A DNA stretch of 64,000 bases, taken from assembly GCA_932521035.1 (NCBI GenBank), contig OW051492.1, positions 1,488,001 to 1,552,000 of the forward strand, written 5' to 3'. Below, one piece after another: positions 1 through 10,013 of this stretch. The notes beneath the pieces were generated by a model, which worked only from the letters and a program-made list of their open reading frames with translations, was not told where the DNA came from and did no database searches. Position numbers and translations under genes: made by a program. Each line of letters starts with the position of its first letter. Position 1 is the stretch's first letter. The DNA is from Oscheius dolichura. Taxonomy: Eukaryota; Nematoda; Chromadorea; Rhabditida; Rhabditidae.

Positions 1-107
1 GACATCGCAAAACGTGGCTAGTTTTTGGCGCAGCAATTTTTCCATGACAACAAGATTTCCTCCATTGATAATACATTTTCTGATATTTATCTTGTTCTTT
101 TTTTCAG

Positions 108-739
108 GTCTGGTTTCAAAATCGCCGTTCTAAAGAGCGCCGAATGAAGCAGCTCCGTTTCGGTGGCTACCGACCGACGCGGCGGAGTCGTGGCGGCCGT
201 GACGATCTTTGCCAGGACATATTTCCCGGAGGTAAAGCTCCCCCTCTCTCTGTCTTTTAAGGATCAACGCCCGAGGCTTATCTGCTCACTAATCCGAGCA
301 CCACCAATTGACTCCCTCTCTAAACACCTGCCCCCTCCCCTGGCCGTGCTCTTGACTACGCTTCGTTGCTTTTTTGATTACCGGGGGGCTGGAGATAACA
401 CTTGAAGGGAAGAGATTTGTCGTCTTTTCAGATGCCCAATTCTTCCAGCCGCCACCGCCAATGGGATTCTTTTGTGGCGATCCGTATGGCGGTGACCGGC
501 CAGGCGGGCCGTTTATGCCCCCTCCCGACGGATCTCACCTTCTCCATGGTGAGTTTCCCCCTACTTGCCGAAAAAAAATATTAGAATTTTTAGACGCTTC
601 CCTAAGTAACGGAGTCCCCCTACCCAATGGACTAGCAGATTTTGAAGCCGAAACAGCCGCAGCGGCGGCGGCTGCCGCGGGTTATCAACCCCTACCGTCC
701 ATGTTCTCACCAGAGCTGAAACCCATGGCCGGCTGGTGA
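108..739 (+). CDS. lin-11: LIM-homeobox transcription factor, C-terminal exons (lin-11 / LHX1-5 class), 5' part outside window
   Basis: The exon begins after a TTTTTTTCAG acceptor at 107 and reads VWFQNRRSKERRMKQLRFGG, the end of homeodomain helix 3 and the conserved tail of the LHX1/LIN-11 class. The first exon ends at 231 (phase 1). The next starts at 432 and reads DAQFFQPPPPMGFFCGDPYG, a Pro/Phe-rich stretch like the LIN-11 tail. A 45 bp intron (549-593) is likely, but it is a multiple of three and has no stop, so retention would also keep the frame. The protein ends after a run of eight alanines at the TGA 737-739. The LIM domains and most of the homeodomain must lie upstream of the window. 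Known of the family: a nuclear DNA-binding factor for cell fate in vulva and neurons. The class is sure; the orthologue call rests on the RFGGYRP tail. Confidence 0.75.
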
Positions 740-859
740 CAAAAAAATGCCATATGAAGAAAATAAGAAAAGAAGCTCTATCCCAAACCTCATATCACTT
801 TTTTTGTGCAGCACCGAAAATGAATATATCAATTTGAATCTAATTTCTTCTGTCTGCAT
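740..859. other. 3' flank of the lin-11-like gene
   Basis: AT-rich sequence after the stop codon with A-runs and no coding signal. It ends at the 8 bp target-site duplication of the following MITE. Confidence 0.4.
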
Positions 860-1062
860 CAGGGATGTTCGGATAATTTGTACGTAGTGACGCCATCCAT
901 TGTAAAAATACAATATTCTATTGAATTTGCTATTTTTTTATATTGGAAATGTGGCCCACGATGTGGGCTACAAGGTAAACACAAAAAGAAATTAAATTAT
1001 TGCCAAAAACATATTTTTTCATGAGATGGGGTCACTACGTACAAATTATCCGAACATCCCTG
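860..1062. mobile_element. hAT-type MITE with 8 bp target-site duplication
   Basis: The 203 bp element has perfect terminal inverted repeats of about 32 bp, beginning CAGGGATGTTCGGATAAT at 860 and ending with its reverse complement at 1062. The flanks are an identical 8-mer, GTCTGCAT, at 852-859 and 1063-1070. An 8 bp duplication together with CAGGG termini is typical of hAT transposons. The interior is AT-rich with no transposase, so it would have been moved in trans. The perfect arms and duplication suggest recent insertion. Confidence 0.85.
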
Positions 1063-1070
1063 GTCTGCAT

Positions 1071-1626
1071 AGAAAGGTTTTAAAAATCCCGCCAACAAAT
1101 GCTATCATATTCACATCAGAAGCCGTGTCCCTCGGGAGCCGAGGTGACACTCAAATCGACTGACGTTTTAGGTCGGCAGGTGCCCGCTGGATATGTGTCA
1201 AAAACAGTCAAGCTATGGATAAACAGCGCAGCAGCAGAGCCTCAAAGGCTTCTGTAAAACTACAGCGAGGCAGCTGGTGGCTCTTGGCCAGGTGGACCAT
1301 TACCTTATAATCTACCCTAATCATATTGCGTCAGAGGGGCGTTAGCACCAGCCGGGGCATATGGTCCGCTGATCCTTTGTGGGCACGGTAATCATACTCA
1401 TCCGCCTATTGAGGCTCCGCGTATCTAATCATGGTCAAGAGAAAAGATGTTTGGATGAGGAGACCGTAATTACGCGGAGGCACCTCTTGCGGGCAGATGG
1501 TCCATAGCTCCGGAAGGATCATCTTCTCTGCCTAACTTGACGAAAGGGAACCTATGAAAAATATGTTTAATCAGGAAGAGATCAGAACAAAGCAACTTGC
1601 ACAAACATTTGAATCACAGGATTAAA
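1071..1626. other. Intergenic, GC-richer, locally self-complementary; identity unknown
   Basis: No ORF of note and no splice pattern. The composition is richer in G+C than the flanks. Around 1412-1482, a GGCTCCGCGTA stretch can pair with TACGCGGAGGC further on. Two similar blocks (GGCATATGGTCC near 1357 and GGCAGATGGTCC near 1492) repeat. It could hold a structured RNA or an old repeat. I found no match by eye to U1, U2, U6, SL RNA, SRP or RNase P signatures. Confidence 0.3.
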
Positions 1627-2977
1627 TTATTCAGGAGGAGGATAATGCAGAACATGACCGGTGGTATGGACAGCGGAATAGATGAAGAGATTACGCAGAG
1701 GGATTTGGCCTTCGGAAAGAGCCTAAAACAGGAATTTAGATATGCACAATGGAAAAAAATACCTTAATAGCTTCCTGACCTACGATTCCTCCAACAATTG
1801 CAGCAACAGCTGAAAGTTGAGGTCCAGCAGCGCTAAAACTATCGTTTTATTGAATGAACGTGCTCACTATTTAGCAGTTTCTTCGGTCCAATCAGGAATT
1901 ATATCAACTTGATGGACTTTTTGCCGTTCTTCACTAAAAATATTGGACATTTCTTCACTGGAAATGTCGATGTTCTGCTCATGGGCTCGAAGAATAGCTA
2001 AAGATAGTATCACAAATAGAAAAAGAACGTAGATACCTCTAAGATAAACGTAACTAGGTGGAACAAGACGTTTAGCTTTACGAATATACTTTTTCATGGA
2101 CCAATCCACGTTTAGAGCAGTAGCAAAGGACGGATAAACCAATTGTTCTTTTTTGAAAACATCGTCCTCAATTGTAGATGCAGTATGATCGCTTGCAGCG
2201 AATGCTCCTTCATCAATATGTACTTCCTGATGAGCTTTTGGTTGTTTCCTGAACTGGTTGGTAAAAAAAATTTAAATAGGATAAATTACATGAGGAAAGA
2301 ATGATTGTTGAAGTCGAAGAAGGCATAACCGAACCAGCCAAATACAGATCCGGCTATAAATCTGTACGAAACAAAATTTACACAAAACTAGAAAACTTAC
2401 TTGATATTATTTGTACGACAAAATTCATTGTATCCAATAATTGAATCAAATGGCTGATCAATAAGAATAATAAGATCATAATTCTTGAGATCTTCATCGG
2501 CAAAATCAGTTATGCCTTTTTCTACAACTTTAAAATCTACCATAGGATTCAAAGCCTTTGCTTTCACACTAGAAGCAGTAGCTCTCTAAAATACGAATAC
2601 TGAACACAATTTAAAAATTCTTACGTTTATTTTAGCATTATCTTGCAATAAGAAGTTTGAGAGCACATCAAAATCATCTACATCTTTGCTATCGGCGATT
2701 GTTAACGTCTAAACGATAAATTATTGCACATAGTAAAGTAAATGATACCTTGAGACCGCATAGCATTAGATTTTTGGTAACTTCAGCTCCTAATGGAGAG
2801 AGACCAACTATTAATACTGAAGAATTTCGGAGCCTTAATTCGTATCGTAGCTAAATGTACAAATGCAACTAACATATTTTGCGCTTCCAGCCCCCAGAGC
2901 CGGATTTGCCTATCGTAGACATCCACCTCATCCTTTGTTATACCATTGGTTTGTACGGGTCCAGCGTCGGCTGTCAT
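1627..2977 (-). CDS. aos-1: SUMO-activating enzyme subunit 1 (SAE1/AOS1)
   Basis: It forms the E1 heterodimer with UBA2, adenylates SUMO and passes it on for transfer to UBC9; it is nuclear. The start at 2975-2977 gives MTADAGPVQTNGITKDEVDV followed by the family signature YDRQIRLWGLEAQ. The next exon reads VLIVGLSPLGAEVTKNLMLC, the nucleotide-binding Rossmann loop. Later exons carry LNPMVDFKVVEKGITDF and NVDW (human EVDW). The C-terminal exons are phase-consistent: ...EETAKY spliced to FSAAGPQLSAVAAIVGGIV, matching the human CAVVGGILAQEIVK region, then a final exon ending HYPPPE and TAA at 1627-1629. About six short introns; length near the usual 330-350 residues. Like all SAE1 proteins it lacks a catalytic cysteine domain, which sits in UBA2. 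Confidence 0.88.
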
Positions 2978-3354
2978 TCTATTAAAAAAAAATTAAAATG
3001 TAACAGCGAATTGAGATAAGTGAAGAAATGAAAAATGTATGTTTTCGGATGAACTCGTCTTCTAAAAAACATGAACCACTATTTGCAATAAAACGATGAG
3101 TAGCTCTTTCGAAAAATTCTTCTTTCATCATGTCCGTTTATCGTGGTGGTGAAATTCACCGTCTCTACATCAACATAAGCATATAAATCGCAAAACTACG
3201 AGAAACACTAGAAAACAAACAACATATCAATATAATACTGTTTTATTCTATCTAGAAACCCGTTAAATGTATGAAAAGCAATTCAGAAAACATGTAACCG
3301 GGGTACAAAAATGAGGCTAACTTAAACAAATTGAAGAGATCATAGACTAATTGT
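2978..3354. other. Intergenic between the RBM12-like gene and aos-1
   Basis: AT-rich with no coding signal. It holds the 5' leader of aos-1 and the 3' UTR of the upstream minus-strand gene. The 378 bp spacing and shared strand allow a loose operon, but this is wider than the usual spacing. Confidence 0.35.
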
Positions 3355-6300
3355 TTAGTATGCGGGAATGGTAAGATTTATAGCTGCACCACGCCATGCT
3401 GTCCCATCTAGTGTTTGTACAGCTTTGCTAGCTTGCTGAAAACAATTATTTTGAAGATAAACAATAGTAACCAACCTCTGGATCATGGAAACAAACAACG
3501 GCATCACCGGTCGATTTACCGCTGTTATCCAAGTGTATTCTAACTGTATTTTCATCAAAAGAGTAGTCTGAGAAAAATCCTTGTAAATCCTAAACTACTT
3601 TAATTAAAGATAGTATCAGCTACAAACCGCAAGTGTCAAATTATCGGGAAATCCTTTGCAGGCAATTACACTTCCTGAAGGGCCAACACTGGCAAAAAGT
3701 GCTTCATCGTTTGAAAAATTCTAAAACATAATAGACATTGCATTACTTTAGTTTACATAAAGACCGTCGCTTCTCCTCCTCTCAGAATCTTGATTGCTAC
3801 TGTTGCTGCGCCGAAGATATTCAGAAGAACCATTAAAAGAGGCTAAATAATTCTTTTACTGTTATAACGGGAACAAACTAACCATTTCCGAAACCTCTAC
3901 CTCTTCCACCTCTACCACCAAAGCCTCCACGTCCACCTCGCATGGGTGGAGGTCCACCACCATGTGGAGGATCCATTGGTGGCCGTTGACCGTGGGGACC
4001 ACCAGGATAGTGTTGTTGTGGAACTTGCGGGCAACTAGCAGCAGGATCTGAAGAATAATCTAACGCCAGTTATATCTAACCAAAACAAATTAGAAGCAAC
4101 GCGACGTCAAAGACGCCGGTGACAATAAATCTACCAATAAAAACGAAAATAACTTACTGTTGAAAAAACGAGGAACACCAAGCGGTCCTAACGTACCATT
4201 TAGATGTTGTAATTGTAATTCGGCTAATTGCTTCTAAAACCCAAAAAAATATTCATTACAAAGGAAAACAAACCATATCGTATTCTTTTTTCCTATTTTC
4301 ACCGTATCTATCTTGAATAGCCTCTATTTCATCCGCGTAATCATTATCTATATAAGTCATTCTGTATATTTTTGCTTATTTCAAGGAAAACTGACGAACG
4401 TACTTTATTGAGCGACCGTGTAGCGGAATACGATGATTTTCTGCTCGTTTCATGGATGATTCACTTTCAAATTCGGCTACCCAACGATCTGAAGCATTTC
4501 CATCAGCATAAAAAGTTCTTGTTAGATTTATAGGCTTTACACGCTCACTCAACCACCTAAAATATAATGTAAACAGGTAGAAAATAAAACTAACGCTAAT
4601 ATTTCTTCTGATTCTATTTTAAAAGGAACATTTGTCAGCATCAAACACCATCTATTCGGCTCTTGACGCCCCCCACGACGACCTAGCACAGGAGATCTGC
4701 TTCTCAGACGGCGACGACGAGGCGACCGACTTCTTGTGCGTTCTCTCCTGTTATTTAATGATTAAAAATGTTATTTATAAAATAAAAACCGTGGTCTTCC
4801 TCCTCTCGTTGGAGAGCGTGAGCGAGTTCTTCTTCTCTTTGCTTCATTTCGTGATCCAGGTCGAGAAGGCGGTCTTTCTCCACGGGATGATGGTCTTCTA
4901 TCGACGCTGTCTCTTCTTGGTGGCCCATTAAATGCTCCTGGTGGCGGAAAAGCTGGAGGAATGCCATCTATCGCCTCATCGAATACTGTCTTGGAACATG
5001 GGCGAACTCTTATTCCTTGATCACCATCTCTTCTCATAATACGCTCAAAATCAGCATCATTTTCTATTCTAATCAATGTGTGCATATGAATTCCTGAAAT
5101 AAATGAGTAATACATACAAGAAATAAAACAGACCTTGAGGATTAAAAACAACTTTAACTGCTGATACAGAAAAAGGAATAGACGGTCTGAGAAAGTCTTC
5201 TACAGCTGCTGGGCGCAGTAAATCATTAGGAAGACGAGAAAGTTCTAAATACTTCGGCAATCTGAAAATAAAAGATATTCTAAATATCAGAACGAACCGA
5301 CCTATTAGGACCTGGTGGCCCATGGGGAAATCCTCTTGGTCCAGACGCTGGACCACTGCCATATCGGCCCACTGGGCCATCACGTCTTCCGGGAAATTCA
5401 TCATGCGGTTTTCTACCACTAGGTGGTCTACTAAACAATTTTGTTGTTTCAAATTTCAGCTAATGAACTAACTCAAATGGAGGTCTGTTTTCCCACTGTT
5501 GACCTCTCCAGCTATCAGTATTTCCACGAATTTCTCGTCCAGGAACTGCATCACGTGGTGGTGGTCCGTTGAAACGAGGCCCTTCAGGAAAACGATCGGC
5601 CAATGTGGGTCTATCATGATGATGCATATATTTAGGTGAAACATTAGGAAATCGGTCATGCTGTGGTGGCATATTGAAATGTCTTAAAATTTTTATATTC
5701 AAAAGGGAAAATAGACGTTCACAAACCCTGAGTCATCTCTTCTTGGTGCTGGATCTCTTGGAGGCAGTTCTGGTACCGCAGAAGAGTTATTGACTGCAAG
5801 ATTGGGAAAAAGATGACGGAGATGCGGTGGTGGAATGCCATGAGGCGGTCGTAAATGTGGTGGAAGTTTAGAAATAGCATCTTCGGCTTCTCGATTCGAC
5901 AGTGGAACACCGTTCTGCAGAAATATAACGTTATTACAGGAAGATAAACTAAAACTAACCCCTCTGGAATCAGATTTTCTCTCTTCTATAGCAGTATATC
6001 CATAGGGCTTTGCCTCACTATCTCTAAGGATTGGACTCTGTTGATACATAGGACTTTTGTAAGCAGGGCTGGCTTCGTAGTGGTTATCCGTATCACCGTA
6101 GTTCATTTGACGCACATCTGGTTGTCGTCCTAACGGTGGATTAAACGGAGGATACGTAGGGTCTTTTGCATGTATTCGTCCTTGGTAAGTTCCTATCGCT
6201 GGAGGTGGAACCTTATTGTACATAATCTCCGTTGGACCAGGTTTCGGTAAAACTCTTGCATATGCAGGCTGTCCTACATCTTGATCAGGCAGGAAACGAC

Positions 6301-8532
6301 TAGGTTTAGGTTGATTTTGTGGTGGTGATGATATGGCTGATGAGCTGCTAGTTATCCAGGGAGAACTTGTGCTTTCTAAAATTATTGCTTATAAAACATC
6401 ATTTTACTAAAAACCATTTGAAGTCTTTTTATCTGCACTTGGTGCGTGTCGTCCTGCTTTTATCCTTGAAATTATTTCATTCATCTCCGAGCGTGAGGAT
6501 AACAGTAACCGGACCTGAAACAAGTATTTACACTACAGTATGGAAGGCACCCGTTTGGTAACGTCGTATTTTTAGTTTAGTTCTATAGTTTATGATTATT
6601 GTGAATAAATTCAAGGACACATTGAGTTCTCTCGAAAGCCGATGACCTTACAAGAAGATTGTTATCTTCTAGGTGTTCTATAGTAGCACCCAAACTGCTT
6701 TTCAGCCTGGGGAGCGCGTCTTCAAATTGCCAACAGCCTCTCAAATCTAATTATTAAACCACTTGTCTGATGGTCTCTTCATAAAGAAGCGCCCGATGAA
6801 GGTTTTCGACCTGACTTGATTCAGATCATTTCGTTATTTTTCAGGAAAGGCAAGTGTGACAATGAAAATTAAAGTTTACCCAATACAACGCAGTTTCCAC
6901 AAATTGGAAATGTTAGAAATTGTTTTCCATACAAAACATCACGTCATGCTGAAATTTGAAACTATTTAGCCAACAAAATAACAAGTTATGCCAAATATCC
7001 CCCATTCGACACTCGCTTTTGGGCACTACTGTACTACTTTTATGAGAAGTTCAGACCAGTTTATTAGAGATCCCAAGACCGTTATTTCCCCATAAAACAG
7101 GCAACATATTACTGCTGACTCAGATTTCCACTATTCAGCCGTGCTTATCCATAAATACGGAGGTCGGTGAAGTCAATTCCCAGTCAGTCCAAAATTTGCA
7201 TGAAAGCGATTATCTACCGTTCAGGGATGGTGTTGTTGTGAAGATAAATAGAAGGGTCAGAAAATGGGGGAAACTGTCTGTTTGGGGTAGAATTGAACTT
7301 CACAAACCTCACAATCATTGGAGAGTACCGAGTTTTACAACCCGTTTGCCGATAAATGTTATGTTTTGCTGGAAATTACAACAACGCGGTTACGAAAATA
7401 TAATTCTAGCGCTCAGGTAGGTCAGACAGGCTCAGAATATAGATGCAGTTTCCCAGCAGGTCAAATGAGAACAAAATGCGGTAAGGAGAAAGATAATATG
7501 GCAAATAAATAAAACTTTTAAAGACACCAGAGGAAATGCTTCCATTTTTAGACAAGAAGCCTATGGCAAAGCTAAAACAGGCAGAACATTTCCGGGATAT
7601 TGCCGTGTGTCCCCTTATTTCAGGTCCTAAGGAACACCAGTGATAGCCAACAAGCCGAAGAAGACATTCGAAGGAAAGCCGTCCATTTGGTTGGTGGCTA
7701 AGGCCTCAGTTTTGTTAGTTTCCTGCTCGTTATGATTTTAATCTGACAGTTCTCATAACGCTTCGTCAGTTCAGTTGACTTTTGCAGATCACCAATCTCG
7801 TAAATTGTTTCACCTGACAACTGGAATGCACAGCGAAGCTGTGGACTTTTCCTTTGTTTGTATTTCATTTGCTATCTGGTCATTTTTACTTCCCTGAGAA
7901 ACGATTGATATCAGATTTTAGCCGTGACGAACAGCTGCAAACCTGACAACATGTAAACGAAATCAAATGAAGCAAGGAATTTGAGCAATAATTTTGGTGT
8001 AAGATTAAATGTATGTAAGATGTAAGGTCAAGATTAGGGTTTCCCCTGTAAATTTTGTGAAAGGACGCTACGATAGCTGTGAAGGTTCAGCAATGGCCTA
8101 ACCTCATTTCGAGCTATCAGATGCTACATTAGCATACACATTTTTAAAATTGTCGGCATTTATAAAACGCTGGCTTGTGTTCATTATTCATCGTTCCCAC
8201 GACACGGCCGAATTCACAGGTATATAAGAGTGAAGACGTTCTAGACGAGTAGCAAGCCAGTTGGGGAAAGGTTAGGATGATATGTTTACCCATATTTCCA
8301 GAATGTTGCAGATAATAAAGTTACAAACCTCTGTCCCGTGTATTTTTCCTCCGGTGCGAGTCATCGCTTGACGAGCGTCTTCGTCTGACGCAAATCCAAT
8401 AAAAGCGTCACCATCTTCGCCACCGACTATGTGAACTGCTCCATCCGGAATTCTCAACCCACTAAAGAAGTTCCGAATATCCGATGCTTGTGCTGTTAGC
8501 GGCAAATACTGCAGTCTTATCGTGACTGACAT
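3355..8532 (-). CDS. RBM12: RBM12-like multi-RRM RNA-binding protein
   Basis: Nuclear RNA-binding protein of the RBM12/SWAN family. The first exon (8329-8532) begins MSVTIRLQYLPLTAQASDIR and contains FFSGLRIPDGAVHIVGGEDG, almost the human RBM12 first RRM. It joins in phase to an exon at about 6514 (VRLLLSSRSEMNEII). Then come Pro-rich linkers (LPPHLRPPHGIPPPHLRHLF), an RRM-like unit (LPKYLELSRLPNDLLRP), an RS-rich stretch (RERTRSRSPRRRRLRSRSP), a further RRM (NRWCLMLTNVPFKIESEEIL) and an RGG-like segment (GGRGGFGGRGGRGRGFGNG near 3900-3950). The terminal RRM ends AINLTIPAY with the stop at 3355. The same order of RRMs and Pro-rich linkers is seen in human RBM12; the RGG and RS segments are stronger here. 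Introns are mostly 45-60 bp except intron 1 (1.8 kb). Confidence 0.8.
6515..8328 (-). other. Oversized first intron of the RBM12-like gene
   Basis: 1.8 kb between two well-phased exons, against about 50 bp for most other introns of the gene. No ORF with coding character, terminal inverted repeat or tRNA-like box was found on either strand. It may hold regulatory sequence, an alternative promoter or an unrecognised RNA. Confidence 0.5.
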
Positions 8533-9040
8533 ATTATATTCACTTTTCTACTTCACTTTAATGTTTGGTAGTTGTTCTCTTATCTAAATATAAATTATAC
8601 AAATCAAATTTGCAGGAATGTAAATCAGGCACTTGATGTAAGATAATGAAATAGAAATGTACAAAATGCAGTTCCTCTGATACTGCTATCTCCGACTAAA
8701 AACCCCTGCAGCTTATTAGACGGTTGGAATATAAAAAACGTCAATTCAGATGTAAAACGGTGGGAAAAATCAAGCAGGACGGGGAGAATCAACCAACGTC
8801 ACGAAAGACCGCTTCGCGAAGAAGTATGGACGCGCGCTCAGGGAAAATCAGGCAAACGCGCGGGAAACGCTGCGATTCAAAAAGCTTAGCTTCAAAATTC
8901 TTGCATCAACGTCTTTGGTTCACAGAAAGTAAAAACATCAATAAAGTGCAGCTTGTAGCAACTAGAAGCATACGGATGGGGCAATATGTGAACATTTATT
9001 ACTTCCGGGATCAAGGCAAAATAATAGAGATAGACAAGTT
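8533..9040. other. Intergenic between gfl-1 and the RBM12-like gene
   Basis: No supported gene. A plus-strand open frame at 8724-9053 has no homology I recognise and overlaps the 3' end of the YEATS gene. A GC-richer patch with several GCGCG motifs lies near 8830-8870. Confidence 0.4.
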
Positions 9041-9871
9041 TTATGTATTATAGGGATTTGGAGTGCTGCTTGCTGTTTCCGAGTTTCCGTCCGCAGGATC
9101 TTCTTTGTACTTCACTATGCATTCGTGAGCTCGCTTCAAGGATTCGCGAAGATCATTTATCTCAGCTCTGATTTCTTCTTGTGCTGTTTCTGCCATTTCA
9201 ACAGTTCTTCTCAAAATTTGTGGAACTGAAAGTAACTCTAGAAAACCCTAGCTCCAAAAACCTACTATCATTCTTCAAAATTTTCATATCCGGCTTCCGA
9301 TTCTCTTCGGCCATAAGAAGCTTGTACATAGGAATTGTAGGTTCTTGAAATACCTGCAACGTGGTGTATAAAAATCATAATAGAAGGAAAACATACCAGT
9401 TCGTCATATAATTCTGCAACGACTTGCTGTTCGCCAGTAGGCAGAGTAAAAACGGGTTGAAAAAGCCTCAAATAATGGAAGGCGGTAACCTATGAAAGAG
9501 AAATATAGTGAACAAATCAACTTACAGATTTCTCATTGTTATCGGCGAAAAATATACGAATTTGGACTTCGAATTCACCCCAGCCAGTCTCCGAAACTTC
9601 GTAGGGGGGAGTTTCAACAACTAAAGAAAAATAATTACACTAACAATTCAAACCAACTTCGATTATTATTTGCATAACTGTCATGCAATTTGAAATGTAC
9701 TTTTCTAATCCACTTTGAAGCATCTTCTTGATTGTATGGTCGAACAAAAACGGTCCATTTATGTGTATGCCCATCACTTTCTCGTTTATAACCAAATGGT
9801 GTTGCCGTATTACCATATATTATTGGTTTAATAATTTTAGCACCTTTCATTCGTTCTACTATTTCTGCCAT
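9041..9871 (-). CDS. gfl-1: YEATS-domain protein, GAS41/YEATS4 type
   Basis: Reads acylated histone lysines and is a shared subunit of SRCAP/TIP60-type remodelling complexes. The start at 9869-9871 gives [20 protein letters not shown], then NTATPFGYK and [20 protein letters not shown], the YEATS core of GAS41. Middle exons carry [20 protein letters not shown] and the C-terminal exon is a predicted coiled coil ([20 protein letters not shown]), as in YEATS4 (about 227 residues). It ends NPYNT with TAA at 9041-9043. The ATG follows a GGTTTTTTAG acceptor by one base, so this mRNA is probably trans-spliced. It sits 142 bp downstream of the helicase gene, typical operon spacing. Confidence 0.87.
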
Positions 9872-10013
9872 TCTAAAAAACCCATGCGGATAAAAATTAT
9901 ATTCTAGAAAAGTACAAATCGGCTTTGAATCAAATTGAAAACAAATAAACAAATGAAAATAAACTCTTTATTAATACCCGTATATAAGGTAAAAATTAGG
10001 TTATCCTATAGTT
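9872..10013 (-). promoter_or_regulatory. Operon intercistronic region with poly(A) signal and trans-splice acceptor
   Basis: Read on the minus strand: helicase stop, AATAAA (plus 9967-9972), a U-rich stretch, then GGTTTTTTAG directly before the gfl-1 start. This order is that of Caenorhabditis SL2-type intercistronic regions. No separate promoter is evident. Confidence 0.55.

Noticed and set aside
8724-9053. 109-codon plus-strand frame between gfl-1 and the RBM12-like gene
   Set aside because: It overlaps the gfl-1 3' end, has no homology I recognise and no splice or promoter context.
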